A stretch of 64,000 nt of DNA from Hybos culiciformis (taxonomy: Eukaryota; Arthropoda; Insecta; Diptera; Hybotidae): positions 31,775,827 to 31,839,826 of the forward strand of contig OZ023274.1 of assembly GCA_964007475.1 (NCBI GenBank), written 5' to 3'. Position 1 is the stretch's first letter; each line of letters begins with the position of its first letter. Shown one piece after another: positions 19,230 through 33,000 of this stretch. Position numbers and translations under genes: made by a program. The notes beneath the pieces were generated by a model, which was not told the origin of the DNA, did no database searches, and saw only the letters and a list, made by a program, of their open reading frames with translations.

Positions 19230-22200
19230 GCAAATTGTATTTTTTTTTGTTTTTTTTCCAAAATTAACTGATTATATTCACCAAAAAACATATTTTCTAA
19301 TTACTAGTGAAAAGTTTTTCACTTTTAAAGATAACACTTGTAATGGTTAATGGTTGTTATGGTTAATGGTTGTGATGGTTAATTATTGTTAGATATTGTC
19401 AGGTCAAATTTTGGTTATTAAGCTATAACGAGCTAGCGATGGGTAAAAAAAATTATTAAAAAAATTTAAAAAGAAAAGACTGATCTTAAAATAGTTAAAA
19501 TGAATAAGAAATGATGACTTGAATATTTCATAACTTTTTTTTCTTTTAATATTTAATTAAGTAGTTAAAAATAAATATTCTAAGTATTATTTTTTTTTGT
19601 TTGAATTAGGAACATTAAATTTAAAAAAAATAGAGAAAAAACAAATCATTTTTGTTGGATTTTTTTTTTTTATATATTAAAAGGAAGTTTGTTTTAGTTC
19701 ACGGTTATGATCTTAAAATTCTCTGATCTTGAAAGTGTAAAAACATAATATTAAGTTGAACAAGCAAGAATAAATTTGTTTCCTAAAAGTTTGTAGTTGA
19801 TGATATGTTAAGACATTTTGCGACTTATTATTTTTTTCATCAGCTTGTGTTATATACTGATAGAATGAAACGAGCTAACGCACGGTCATTCGATTACGTA
19901 ACAATTATAATAAAAATAAATATAGATTTTAAAATGATTAAAGTATAGTTTTTTGGGAAGTTTACTATTTAAGCAGAAATAGTATACCATCAATTTTATT
20001 TCGCGTCATTTAATTTGTGTATAAAGTAAATAATTTTTTTTAGTTTTTAATTAAAATTATTATTTTTTTTTTCTTGAAAACGTTTACTTTTCAGATCAAA
20101 ACATATTTTATTTAACATTTTTGTTTTCAATTTTTTATTTTTTTTTATAATCAAGAACCGAGTCTGTATTCTTGGAAAATAATAAGAACAAACTGATCAA
20201 ATAAAATGATAAAATAATAATAAAAATCGAGAATGAAATAAAATTTTAAATTAAGTTTATTGATTAACTGTGATCTTAAAACTACTGTTCTTGTGTACTG
20301 CCAAATTAACTGGAATTGATGTAAATATGCACAACTGTCTGATTTTGAAGGTTATAAAGAAAGCAATTGAAAAAAAAAAAACCCACACACTCTGTCAATA
20401 AAAAAAATTTTAATTTAAGGATCGCGGAAATGGGACACAAAAAAAAATATTTAAATTTCTCATCGTGGTTGTAGTATACTATCTGGCGTGAATAAAGAAG
20501 TTCTTTTTAAAAGCTATTTCCAGTGCTGAATATGCTAGTTTGAATTATTCTTGGCTTGGTGTATTTTGGATGATTTACTTTGATTGACGTACAATTTTGA
20601 AAATAAAATTTAGAAAAAAGTGAACATACTTTTCTGTATTTAAATTATTATAAATTTTTACCTTCACATTTCTAAGGACAAAAAAATTTTATAAATATTG
20701 GAAAATAATTTAAATAACAATAAAAAATATTGAGAACAAGTTAGTTAAAAAAAAAATCAACGAAATATGAGTCATGATTTGGAAACATATTGATATTGTT
20801 ATAAACATACTTAAATGTACACATTTTGTTTTGAAAATAAAAAAAACACAACTTTTTAAAACTTTTTGAATGTCAATTCATAAGAAAGTTTATTTTTTCG
20901 CTTTCAGAAGCTTATGTGTATATATCTGAGATATTTAATTAAAAATAAGAGATTATAATAAAATGTTAAATTTTTAAACAATGAATTTTATAATGTCGAT
21001 TGTTATTTTAAAACATTTTTGAGAATCTATTTTTATCCGCAAAATAATTAATTTAGATTTTCTATAGAAGTTTTTAGTTCAAATATTTTCTAATTATAAT
21101 TTTCTACGCTAATGATATAGTTTATTTAAAGTTATTATGGATCCATACATTGCTTCTGAGATTTAATTGCTATAGTGATCTAAATTAGAAAATTATTTTA
21201 GTAAAGAGCTTAATATCCTTCCTCGAAAAAAATTTTCTATTTCAGTTTATTCAAAATTTAATTACAATTAATTTCGATACGTATTTTTTAGAGCTTAGGT
21301 ACTAAGCTCCTGCAATATTTTTAACTAAACAGAAAATTAGTAATTTAATAACCAAACTTTCGGAACTTATTTCTATAAGCTAGAGTAAAAAATCCAAACT
21401 ATAAATTTGAGGAATCGGAAAAAATATTTTATAAAAATTGCATATAATATTTATTTTTGACCACTACGATTATATAGTATGAATTCATATCGCAAAAACT
21501 TGTTTTAGGAAATGGATTAAAATATAATCTGTATATTGTCATTTATTTCTATACAAATTAATTAAGAAATGAATGAAACTTTTTTTTAACAATAAATTTT
21601 GTCAATTTTGTCTAATTATATAACTTCCAACAATTTTTATTTAATGTTAAAAAAAAATAGTTTTATGGTTTTATCATTATAAGTATGTATAAACATAAAA
21701 GTAAAATATTTTTCTTTGGCAAAGAGAATTTAACCTTTAAACTCAAGTTTAATTGTCCGGAAGTATGAAAATAAAACAAAAAATGTTTAAGTTAAATTTT
21801 ATTTAAATAAATATTTTGGTATGAAAAAAAAAACATAATTTATTATTTTTTGCATGCTTAAGATTTTTAAAAGTGCTGAATGTTAACATTTTGGTTACAA
21901 AAAAAAAATTATTTAATTTCTCTTTAAATGAAACTTTTGTCATTCTAACAAGTTTATGACATTTAAAAAAAAATAAAAAATTAAGTGACGGTAGAAACGT
22001 TCCAGAAAAAATAAAACAGAGTAAATCAATCTTTTTTATGATTTTGTTTGATTCACTTTTGATAGGGTTGTTAATTGAGCGAATTGAAAACAATTCCAAT
22101 TCTTCAAATTTAGTTTTAATTTTTGCTGCTTTTTTTTTTTTTTGTTCACAGCGTAAGAAATTTTAATTAAGTGCTGACTGACAAAAGATAAATAAAGAAG

Positions 22201-25200
22201 TTTGTGCCTTAAGTCTTTTGTTTTCCTTCTCTGTAAGAAAATAAAAGTATTGAAGGGTTATATACACATAATATGCTTATAAATACTAGACTTGTGAACA
22301 CTTTAAATTTTACACACATATTTCTAACAAGAACTTATTATCTTAAAAAATTTTTAATTAAAAAGCTGGGAACATATTAATTAATAACATATATTATCCT
22401 ATGGGTTTTTTTGTACAGTTAAAAAACCAACTTCCTTAATTAATAATAATCATGTTTGTATATTAAATTAAAATTATTTAAATGGTTATAAAGACTGCGT
22501 ACAAAAAAACATCTTAATAACTTACAACCATAAAAGAAATAAATTTACAACAGGAGGCTGTATGTACATAAATAATAAATAATAATTTGTTTAAAATATT
22601 CACCTGATTTCCATCAAGTACAAAAATATATGTGATTTTTTCTAATGAAACAATGAATAAGTTTGGAATGGAAAGAAACTAGAATCGAGTTTATTGAATG
22701 ATTTGTAGAAATATGTTTTGTATTATACAGCATATGGCAATAATAGAGTGTAATGTTTTTATTGTCGTAGCAACAAAGTTATGTATGAAGTTAGTCATGC
22801 AGTCTTACAATGTGATTGAACTCTTTATTAGAATAATTTATTAAATAATTTGAACATGTAAATAAACTGTTGCAATGCCGCTCTGAAAACATTTTATTTT
22901 GTAAATAATATCTTGAAGAGCAAAATGAAAACAAAATTTAAAATAATATTTTTAAGAACTTTCATTTTTCAAATATTTTTTTTCCCATTTTTAATGTTTC
23001 GAAAAACTCTAAAGATGTTATTTTTGAACTAAATAATGATATGGAAAACATAAAATAATGAATAAAGAAGTATAAAAATAATAATTTTTTTTTTATTACA
23101 TATGAGAAAATTGAATAATAAAAAATTGAAATGTTGAAAAATGAAATCGAATAAAACCACAGTGATATTTTTAAGATTAAGAAGTTTAATTTTTTTTTTG
23201 TTACTCACAGCACAAGTAAAGGTATTGTAATTAGAAATTATTTTTACTTTTATTGCGATCTATAGCAATTATATAGGCTCAGAATTTCTAGTGTGCTAAA
23301 TATTGGGAATCTATTAATTTGACTAAAAAATTGAATGCGCAAAATGATTAAAAATAATATAATCAAATACTTTTTGTGATTAGTAAATAATGCTAAATAT
23401 GATGATCTTGCTTTTATAAAAATTTCTACAAAAATAGAATTTCATTTTTATTTGAATTTCTTATTTTAAAAGAAGTAAAACAAAATTTTCCAACTTTATT
23501 ATGAAACTTTAAAAACTTTAAAACTAAATCACCATTACACACCTTTAAAAAGATGGTCGTTGGCAGGTTATGGTTGATATCATTTTGAAATTAATTATGA
23601 TCATTCTATTGCAAAACTAAAATGTTGGTTTAAATAAAATAAAATTAATAAAATCCATTTTGTGTTTAAAAGCACAATTTCGCTTTCACATGCTGTTTAA
23701 ATGGGATAATTTGTTTGATATGGGTATAACAACGCTGCTGACTATTGGGGTTGCGAAAATAATTCACATAAATAACAGAAAATCTTATATTTAGCTCCAT
23801 TCGTCTTTTTGGTAAAGAATTACTTAATTGATTGTTGTGCCTATCTGTTTTATTTTTATTTTTTTTTATTATCTACTAGATTTTATTTTCACAAAGTTTT
23901 ATTTTTATTTATTTATATGTATAAAATTTTTTTTTTTTATGTGAAATAATTTATGTGAATTTTTTATTTTATTATTATCTACTTTTTTTTTACACATTTT
24001 CATTGAGAATAAAAATTTTTATATATTTTTTTTATATTTTAAAAATATAATTTTAATGTTGTATTGTGGAAAAAAAAGCTTATTTTTATGAATGCAGAAA
24101 TAAATATTTGTATTTATTAAAAAGAAGAAAAAAAAGCTATAAAAATTGTTATTCAACTTTTAAATAGTTTTCTAAACCCAAAGTTGTTTTTATTATTTGT
24201 TTTCTTAACTTGAATAAACTTAATATTATTTTTTGTACTATAAAAGTGGGGCTGCGGCTGCTAAATAAACATTACAATGTGTCGAATGTTGTTTAAAAAT
24301 TTTTTCTTTTTTTTTAGTACACATATTTAGATTTTTGAATAAATTATTAATTTAAAAAAAAAAAAAAAATGAAACATGTTTATTAGGATAGGTCGGTGAA
24401 CTACTGAAAATTAGTTCAAACTAAGTAAAAAAAAAAAAAAAAGATAATAAATTCTACGTAGATCTTAATTTTAAAAATTTTGGCTTAATTTAGATTAAAT
24501 TCCCGAGGTGTTCTTAAAATAATAAAAATCTCCACTACTTGCAGTTTATTTAATAAATGCATGAGAATTTTGGTAAATTTTTTTGGATCCAATTCTGTGA
24601 AGAATGGACACTCAGGGGCATCAAATACGGAAAAAAGAAGTTGTTTCAGCCCATTCTATATTTTTAAAACCATTGATGAATACACCTTTGTTGCATAAGG
24701 AGGTTAGCAACATGAGCGGAATATTTTATTAAAAAAAAAAAAAAACTAAATAAAAATTATTAAAAGAATAATTTGTTGGATTAAAAATTCAACAAGTTTC
24801 CAATGCTGCAATAATAACCAGATTTTTTTTCATTACAATTTTTTTTATTTTTTTTTATTAATTTCGGAAAATAAATACTATATGGTGGTGGTAAATTTTG
24901 CAGTTGCAAGTAAATCATAAGCTGCCATATTGAATTGAATGTATGCATTTTATTTATTATGGTTTCGCAAAGTAGGAATGCACAAAACTATTTAGAGCTA
25001 TTTTAATGACAGGTGTGTAGGCAATTATTTAGCTTCAAGATATATAGAATACAAAAAAAAAAACAGAAATAGTTAGACATTATTAAGAGTGTTACAACTA
25101 TTTTAACTTGATTGCAATTATGTTTATGTAAAACTGAAATTGAGGCAATATGAATTTGCATGCCATTAATTAATTCACATTATATTGTAACCCCAAATTT

Positions 25201-28200
25201 AATGGTTTGTGTTTTATTAATTGGGATTAATAGCTGGTTTTATTTTGGTTATAAATTTTACGAAGGATGAACTTATGGTGTTCAGATAGCACAATTAACA
25301 CTAATTTATATATTGTTGATGTAGTAAATATGATCTTGCATGCTATTTATTGAAAATGTTATAGCATTTATTGTATTATCTGTTAATCATCAGACATCTT
25401 TGAAATTAAAAAAAAACAAATTATCTTTAGCAAAATGTTATTCTGTTGGTAATTTATCTACTATTAAACTTAGACTACATGTTTCACATAGGTTTAGTAG
25501 TTCTGAATATATTTTGAACAATAGTCTAATAGTGCATAAAAAAGAAATATTAGACGTGCAGATTTTATTTATGAGGAGTATTTTTAGAACACATGTTGCG
25601 GAACTAAGTTAATCATTAGCTTTCATCCTCATTATCTCAAACTTTGTTCAAATTATGATTGTAACAATATGTTGAGCCTATCAAGTTCTAAATATGAAAT
25701 TAATTTTAAAATTTAAATTGTTTTTTCTTCAATGATTGCATTGTTTTGTATTTTCAATGAATAAAAAAAATGCATTTTTTAATATATTATTTTTTTAACT
25801 GGCCTAATAGTCAAAATTCACCTATACTTAATACTAATGTACAAATACTTGTATTAATTATTTTTTTTTGAACCAAGGTTGAAATGCCATTAACATTTAT
25901 TGAATTGAAAATTTTAAATATTTTGTTGTAATAATAATAATAATTATTATTATTTATTATATAAATAATAACTCTTAACCTTTTTATGTCATTTTACAAA
26001 AAGAGCACAGTAATCTTTAATGCCTTTTAGTGACGTTTTTATATGCTTGTTTTTATATTTTTAATTGGCAAAAACTAAGTATTGTAAGTATGTATGTTTA
26101 TATATTATGTAAAATATGTATAATGTAAAGTATTTAATGGAACTCAAAGCTTTTAAGTTTATATGTATAAAAAAATTTACAAATTTTTCGACTCTAACTA
26201 CATAAAAATTTAAAGCGTTTAGGAACAAACTTTTTAACATTAGTACCGGAAACTTTTGTATGTTCAAAATTTTTACTGTCCTTATTGTCAACTGAATACC
26301 TATTTTTTAATATGGTTTAGAAATTCATTATTTTATATAAGTTTAAACAAATTTTACTAATGTAGATATGTTCGCTGAAATCGAGAAATAAGCGGTGTTT
26401 GAACTTGATTCAAAATAAGTATACATTAAAAATGTTGATCAAAGCATATCAAAAAAATTAGTTCCTACAAATATTTTTTCTGTTTAAGAAAAAGTAACTA
26501 ACGTTCCAGACAATATTAAGCTAAGAAATGAAAGAATTTCTGATTAAAAATTTACAAAATATCTGAATCTGTTTAAGTTTAGATCAACTCACAAATATCG
26601 AAATGACATCATTATACGTAATGTAAAGTCTTAGAGATATTTTAAATTCATTTCTGTTGTATATAATACGGAGAAAGACTGAAAAAAAAATTAAATGGAA
26701 TCTTTGAAAAAATCAAACGCAATAGAAGCTACACTAAAAAATTTTGTATAAAATTTATATGAAATAAAGATTTTTTAAAGTACAACAACCTTGTCGACCG
26801 AATAAATTTTTTTTATTTTTAACTTGATCTACTGAAAAATTAACAAATAAGCTTAATTTAAAAATATTAAGAAAAAAAGTATAATAATAAAAATAAAAGA
26901 TCACATTTAGCTTTGGGATTTTGTAGAATTTTTAAAAAAGCGGGAGAAAAATATTAAGAGCTATATAATGGGTTGAAAAAAAAAATGCACATTCGGGTAA
27001 ATACATCAGTGCAGTTTTTTGTGTCTCCTGAAAAATTTGAAAATACCGACATGAGCCTTTTTCTAATTTTGTGATTTAATTAGAGTCCTCGGGATATTTC
27101 GTAATTTCAATCATAAGATGACGGATCAGAGACGACCAAAATTTTTATACGCATTAATGAAAGTTTTCATCAAAGTAAGGGAGTCGGCAGTTTTATTGAT
27201 ATAAAGAATATTTCTACACAATATATGCTTGATGGAGATAAGATCAGTTTTGTAATTTTCAGAAGTATATTAACGTTTGCAACCGTTGTAAGATAATCAG
27301 CCTTTTCCAATTAAATCTATTATGTATAAGGATCAACATAAAAAAAAAACTACAATTATGATATTATTTTTTCAAATAAATATCATTTGTGATTTCTCCG
27401 CGAAGTAAAACTGGAATTGAAATTGGATTCAAAACAGCCTAAAAATTAGGCCTTGTAATTGACGAAAAAAAATTTTTAGAATTTTGTTTGAGAAAATAAA
27501 GAAAAATTTCATGATTTATCTAATTAGCGGCGGGTTTCATAAATTTCGTGATGGGCCGTAGGTTTTCGCATCAACTATAATTAATTATAAGTTTATAAGA
27601 CTCAAAAATTTATTTGTTTGCTTATGATAAAATTCATATAAAATGAAGATTCATTAAATCGTTTTTTTTTTTCTGCTCAAAAAATCAGTAATTTAATATT
27701 TTTTATTTTTAACATTAAAAAAAGAAATTTATTTTATTAAAGGTCAATTTCATTTACAATAAATTTTAATATTTTCAATAATAATAATCAGAGGTCAATA
27801 TTGAAGAATTTATTTCTTGTTATAAAAATTCAAAAATAACAACTTCCGACATAAATAAAACATAAAAAATAATTCTAAAGTGGAAATAATTGTAATAAAA
27901 TTCATTTAAGTATGCCTATTCCATTTTCGGTAATATATCTTATATTTAATGGATTAGCATTAGAGCTTCGTGTTGTCGTTTCAAATTGAATGAAACCTCT
28001 CAACCATTGAAAACAAAAAAAAAATTATATTCTAAGTATATCGGTGAATGTTAAACCATATATCCAAATTGTTGTTATATTAAAAAAATTAAAATTCCAC
28101 AATTTATTGAACTACTGGCCAACACTGCCGACGGTGACGTTATTTTGTACAAATTTTGATAGTCTACTTAAATAAATTAAAAAAATATTTTTTTTTTCAA

Positions 28201-28974
28201 TCTACGTAAAACATAATCAAATATTTTAATCGATTAATCATTATGATTATAAAGAAAAAAAAACACAAAATTTTGTTTTCGTTGTGTGCATTCTTTTTAA
28301 CCAAAAAGACAATCTAAAGTAAAGATTTGCTTGAAAAATATAAAAACAAGAATCATAAAATTAAGATTCGGTAATTTGCCTTCAAATTTGGGCTTTTCTT
28401 TTTCTATTTTTTTTTTTAATTATCATATCACCTGGTCAGTGGACATTAATATCACATAATTCAAGATGATGTCTTCCTCAGACAGTGTTTAGAAAATAAA
28501 CATAGTTGAGAGGTGCGAACACCAATCCACAGTTGATTTAGGTGCATAAATCCATGAAAAAAGTCGTCGCCGATATCGCTATTTGGTTTTTATTTAATAA
28601 GTTATGAACATGATTGTGAATTTCGCATTTTTCACAGAACAACTAATGTTTGTAATTAATCTTATTTGTTACTATTTCGTTTCTTCTATCTTGATTTGAA
28701 AAAAGATATATTGTACCAAATGGGCTTAATGAGATACCTTGTGTATTCTTGAGCACCGAATTGTTTACAAAGAGAGTTCATAATTCGTTATGTCTTTTTT
28801 TAATGAGTATTCTTAGCTACATTGAATTTTATCATTCACTTGCAGCATAAACTTTCACCCTAAAGTTGAATACATATATAGAGAACACTTCAACCATATT
28901 TTTTAAAGGAAGTGATAAATTGCAGAGCATGTTTTACCTGTCACTGTTTATTATGTTTTTAAGTTAAATAAAAA
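19230..28974. other. AT-rich spacer, nothing recognised
   Basis: There is a small direct repeat of GGTTAATGGTTGT at about 19345-19385 and a run of ATT/AAT triplets near 25930-25970. No gene can be supported. The frame at 25340-25612 (90 codons) has no recognisable domain, signal peptide or splice context. Slightly less AT-rich patches at about 27050-27300 and 28430-28600 show no long open frame. Confidence 0.5.
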
Positions 28975-30080
28975 CAATTTTTTTTTATTGAACACGATTT
29001 ATACACATGTTGTAAAAGTGAAACTTACAATTTTTTTTCTCGACCATTCAAAATATTTTTTTTTTTTTTGTTAATCCAAGAGAGAGAAAGTTTTAATCCT
29101 TTTTGTGTTTAAAAAAAAAAAAGAACACTTTTGTGGTAATCTGAAAAAAAAATATTTATTTTATTTTTTTTGATTTTTTTAAATTTTTTGATATTTTTCT
29201 TTTTAATTTTTTTTATTTTTATTTAATTTTTTTTTTGCACCGAATTTATTTTCATTCAGTCGAATATTTTTTTTATTTTCTTTAAAGAAGCTTCAAAGCT
29301 TTTGAACAAATTTTACTTTCTTTTTTTTTTTTTTTTGATTTAAGATATTTTTTTTTAATTTCATTTGAAATCATAAAAATATAAAAAATTTTAAAAGTAA
29401 AAAAAAAAAAAATTTAAAAATAAATAAATCACAATTAAGTGTTAAAATTTCACTAAAATTTATTTCAATTCTCGATTTAATGTGAAAAATTTTATTTATT
29501 TTTTTTTCTTTTTTTGTTGACACATACAAATTTGTTATTTTAATTTTTTTTTAAATTGTAAATAAATAATAAAAGTTAGAAAAAGGAAAAAAATTTAATT
29601 AACATATGTAAATAAAAATACAAGAAAAATTACTTTTTATAAAAGAAAAAAAAAACACCGTAACATGCACCCGGTTTCTTTCGTTATTTTCTGTAAACTA
29701 AATTAAAAAGTTGTGTGTATCTTTTTTTCCACTGTCGTAAACATTTTTTTAAAAGTTTAATTTTTTTTTCTGAAATTACCAACCAAAAATAATAATAAAC
29801 AAAAGCTTTCAATGAATGAGAAAACAAAACAAAACAAATAACACTTTTGAAATGATCTTTTTTTGCAGATAAAAAAAATAATTAAATCTGCAGAAATTGT
29901 GCAGAGGCGAATTAGGCTGATGGAATATTTTTTTTGAGTCAATAAAAAAGAGTCGATAAAAAATGAAAGATAAGAGAGCGAAAGTATATGAAGTGCATTT
30001 TGGAACAAAAAAAAAATTATATCCGAATTATATTTAAAAGCGAAAATAAAAAATTTTAATTAGAGCAATTTTTATTTATT
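28975..30080. repeat. Homopolymer-rich low-complexity region
   Basis: About 1.1 kb is dominated by long T runs, then A runs, broken by a few GAAGCTTC-like strings. No unit repeats cleanly. Phe/Lys-rich reading frames in it are artefacts of composition. Confidence 0.6.
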
Positions 30081-33000
30081 TTTTTTTTTTTTAAATATTA
30101 CATCTTATTAAATGGAAAAAAAAATTAAAAATTTGTTGTATCTTTTTCGTTATCAAATTCTTCTGCGCTGATGTCGCGATTTTGCTTATGCAAACAAGCA
30201 AGAGATTTCAATTTCATATGAACTATATGAATAACTTATGTGTATACATTTAGAGAGTCAATATTATACTTAAGTTCTTGTGAATTCATTGGTGGAGAAT
30301 TGGAGATGGATTCCGGATTAATGTTTATAAAGAGATGAGCTTAAATCACAAATTTTATGTTCGAATGAATGAATTAATCAATATAGAGCAGTAAGTAAAT
30401 CTTGGTTTGATAAACCTTGCCAACATGAATTTCATCCCTTCCTGAGATTGAACTAGATGTTGTTAAGGATTGAAATTTATTTCGTCTTTATATCATAAAT
30501 TTATCTATTTTTCAATTCTATTTATTTTATAGTAAAAGAGTTGAAGAAAAATTATCAGATTGTCACAAAAACTATGTTAATACGTTTATAAAAAACCTAA
30601 AAGCTAGACCGCCGTTTCGAATCTGAAAAGATCAGTGCAAAAATAATAATTTTTTCATTAACTTATTTTGGCGTCTTTAGTTTATTTTATTCATAAATAA
30701 TTTTGATTTTAATTTCCTTTATTGTTAATCAAATGTTACCAATAATTCTATTTTTAATATCTATTGCTATTGCTTTCATTTGAATAACACAAACAAGTAG
30801 TTAAGAATGTACAGCGTAGTTTTCCAATGAATATTCAAAGCTTTAATTTCCGTAAAACATGTAATCTTATTTTTTCCTTATAATGTTTTTATAATTATTT
30901 TATTTACATATTTGTTTTTTTTTATTTTTCTAAAAAGGTATTTCCAATTTGTTTATAATCATGTTTAGCTCATATTTAATTAAAGTTCTCTGATTCATAA
31001 ATATAGATGTGTTTAGAAAAGTAATTCATATGATAATAATGAACTATATCCAACTATACATAATATCAAATTTCAAATTTATAGTATAAAATTACCATAC
31101 GGTGAAGTGTAAATGAATAAAATAACAAGAATATTTCTTTATTTTGAAAATTATTCTAATTATATGTACTTTGCTTGAAAACTTATTCAATCATTCACAC
31201 CTTAATATTTTTTGTAAAAAAAAACTCTATACTTTCATACATATAATTTTCTTCTGATTGTTTTTTTTTTGATTTTCTCAAAGAAAAATAGTTATATATA
31301 TATATATATCAATTAAGATTAATTTTGTCGTGCAAAAATGCATGAATTATTATAATTTTTTTTTTTTATTATGGCAAGAAAAAAATGAATAATTTTTACT
31401 TGAAATTGTTTTTTAAATAACAAATATCTCAGGTCGAAATTTTGGTGAATAATCACGTTATCACGTTTTTATGATCAAGCCGGAAATGTAAATCATATAT
31501 TTGTTAAAAAAAAAAAAGAAAAAGATTAAGGAATATCTGGCTAATTTTGAATTCAACGAAAGATACAAAAATTTTGCTAATTCCAGACCGATAAGAAATC
31601 ACTGAGTAATTACAAAATTAAATAATAAAAGTTGCTAATAATCATTTGATCTATTTTCTTTTTAAATGCTTCGCATGCAGTCTCTGCTAATCATAAAACA
31701 TTGAGACCATGTGAAAAGGTTTTATTAGTTATTCCGCATATATCTCATATACATAACAAAAATAAATGTAGGTACTATAACTTCTGGGAAACTAATTTAT
31801 AAGTTTTCCTTAAATTAATCCAAAAATATATTTTTAACTGTTTTATTTAAATGCAGCTTGACATGGTCTCTCTTTCATATAGGATACACAAATAAAATGC
31901 AATAAAAAAGATTTTTAACATGATAAAATTATAAAAATAAAAAAAAAATTTTATATAGTTTTATTGAAATATATTATAGAATAAAAACAAGCATTAAATA
32001 TTTAAAAAAAAAATTCTCTATTATTTTCATGTTCACTTTTCGTATTTGATTAAATTCAATTGCTTTGATTTTATCATGCCAATTAAATGTACATTGAGTT
32101 TACTTTTATAATCTTACGAAAAATACAAAAAAAAAAAATGAAAAATTGAATGCACAGTGAACACTACTTTTTCTATAAGATTTCCAATCTACATACATAC
32201 ATGTTTTCATATTATTTTCTAATCTTTTTCACTATAAAATAATATAATAATAATAATATGAGCGCTTTTAAAAAAAAATAAAAAAATGGAAAACTCTTAA
32301 TTTAAAAGTATTATTTTCATTCATTTATATGGTATGGTACTTTAGTTTAGCTAAGCAATAATTATTGCATTAAATCCAAAAGAAAAGGGTACATCATATA
32401 CGCATATATGTTGGTTATATGAACAGTTAGCATGTGGTAACGTCATTATTTATATAAAAATGTTATTATTTTTAAAATTATTATTAGAAAATAGGGTGAA
32501 TTGAAAATATTAGATAATAGAAATTATTTTCTTTGCTATACAATTAGATTTTTAGGAAATATAGTTTAAAGGTTCTCAAAATATTACTCTCAAATCTGAT
32601 TTTCTAAATTCATAGAAATAATTTTAAGATAAAGAGTGAATTTTAAATTTTATTCACCAGCCAGAATTCATGTCACTGATCACCGCCTTGGCTGTTACAA
32701 ATGCACATGAAGAAGACATGAACGATTTGAAGGACTGACGACCTTAATAGCTGGGGTAAATTTTGTTTCTTTGTCAGCATATGAGATGGTTACATAACCT
32801 TCGCTTACCTACATATCTCTGGGTTCATTGCACTCGCGAGATCGTCAAACAATGTATAAAATCATATTTACAAGAAAACAAATGTCAAAATACAAATTAT
32901 AAAATAAAATTATTAAAACCTATCATTAGATTAAATAAACATAATATTTCAATTTATTTATTTTACTTTTTTATACAATTTCGAACTACACCTTTTTTCA

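Noticed and set aside
25340..25612. 90-codon plus-strand frame
   Set aside because: No recognisable domain, splice signals or unusual composition; within the range expected by chance in so long a spacer.
27118..27174. Mini-exon-like MTDQRRPKFLYALMKVFIK followed by a GTAAGG donor
   Set aside because: The acceptor side is weak, there is no neighbouring exon, and one GTAAGG near a short frame is expected by chance.
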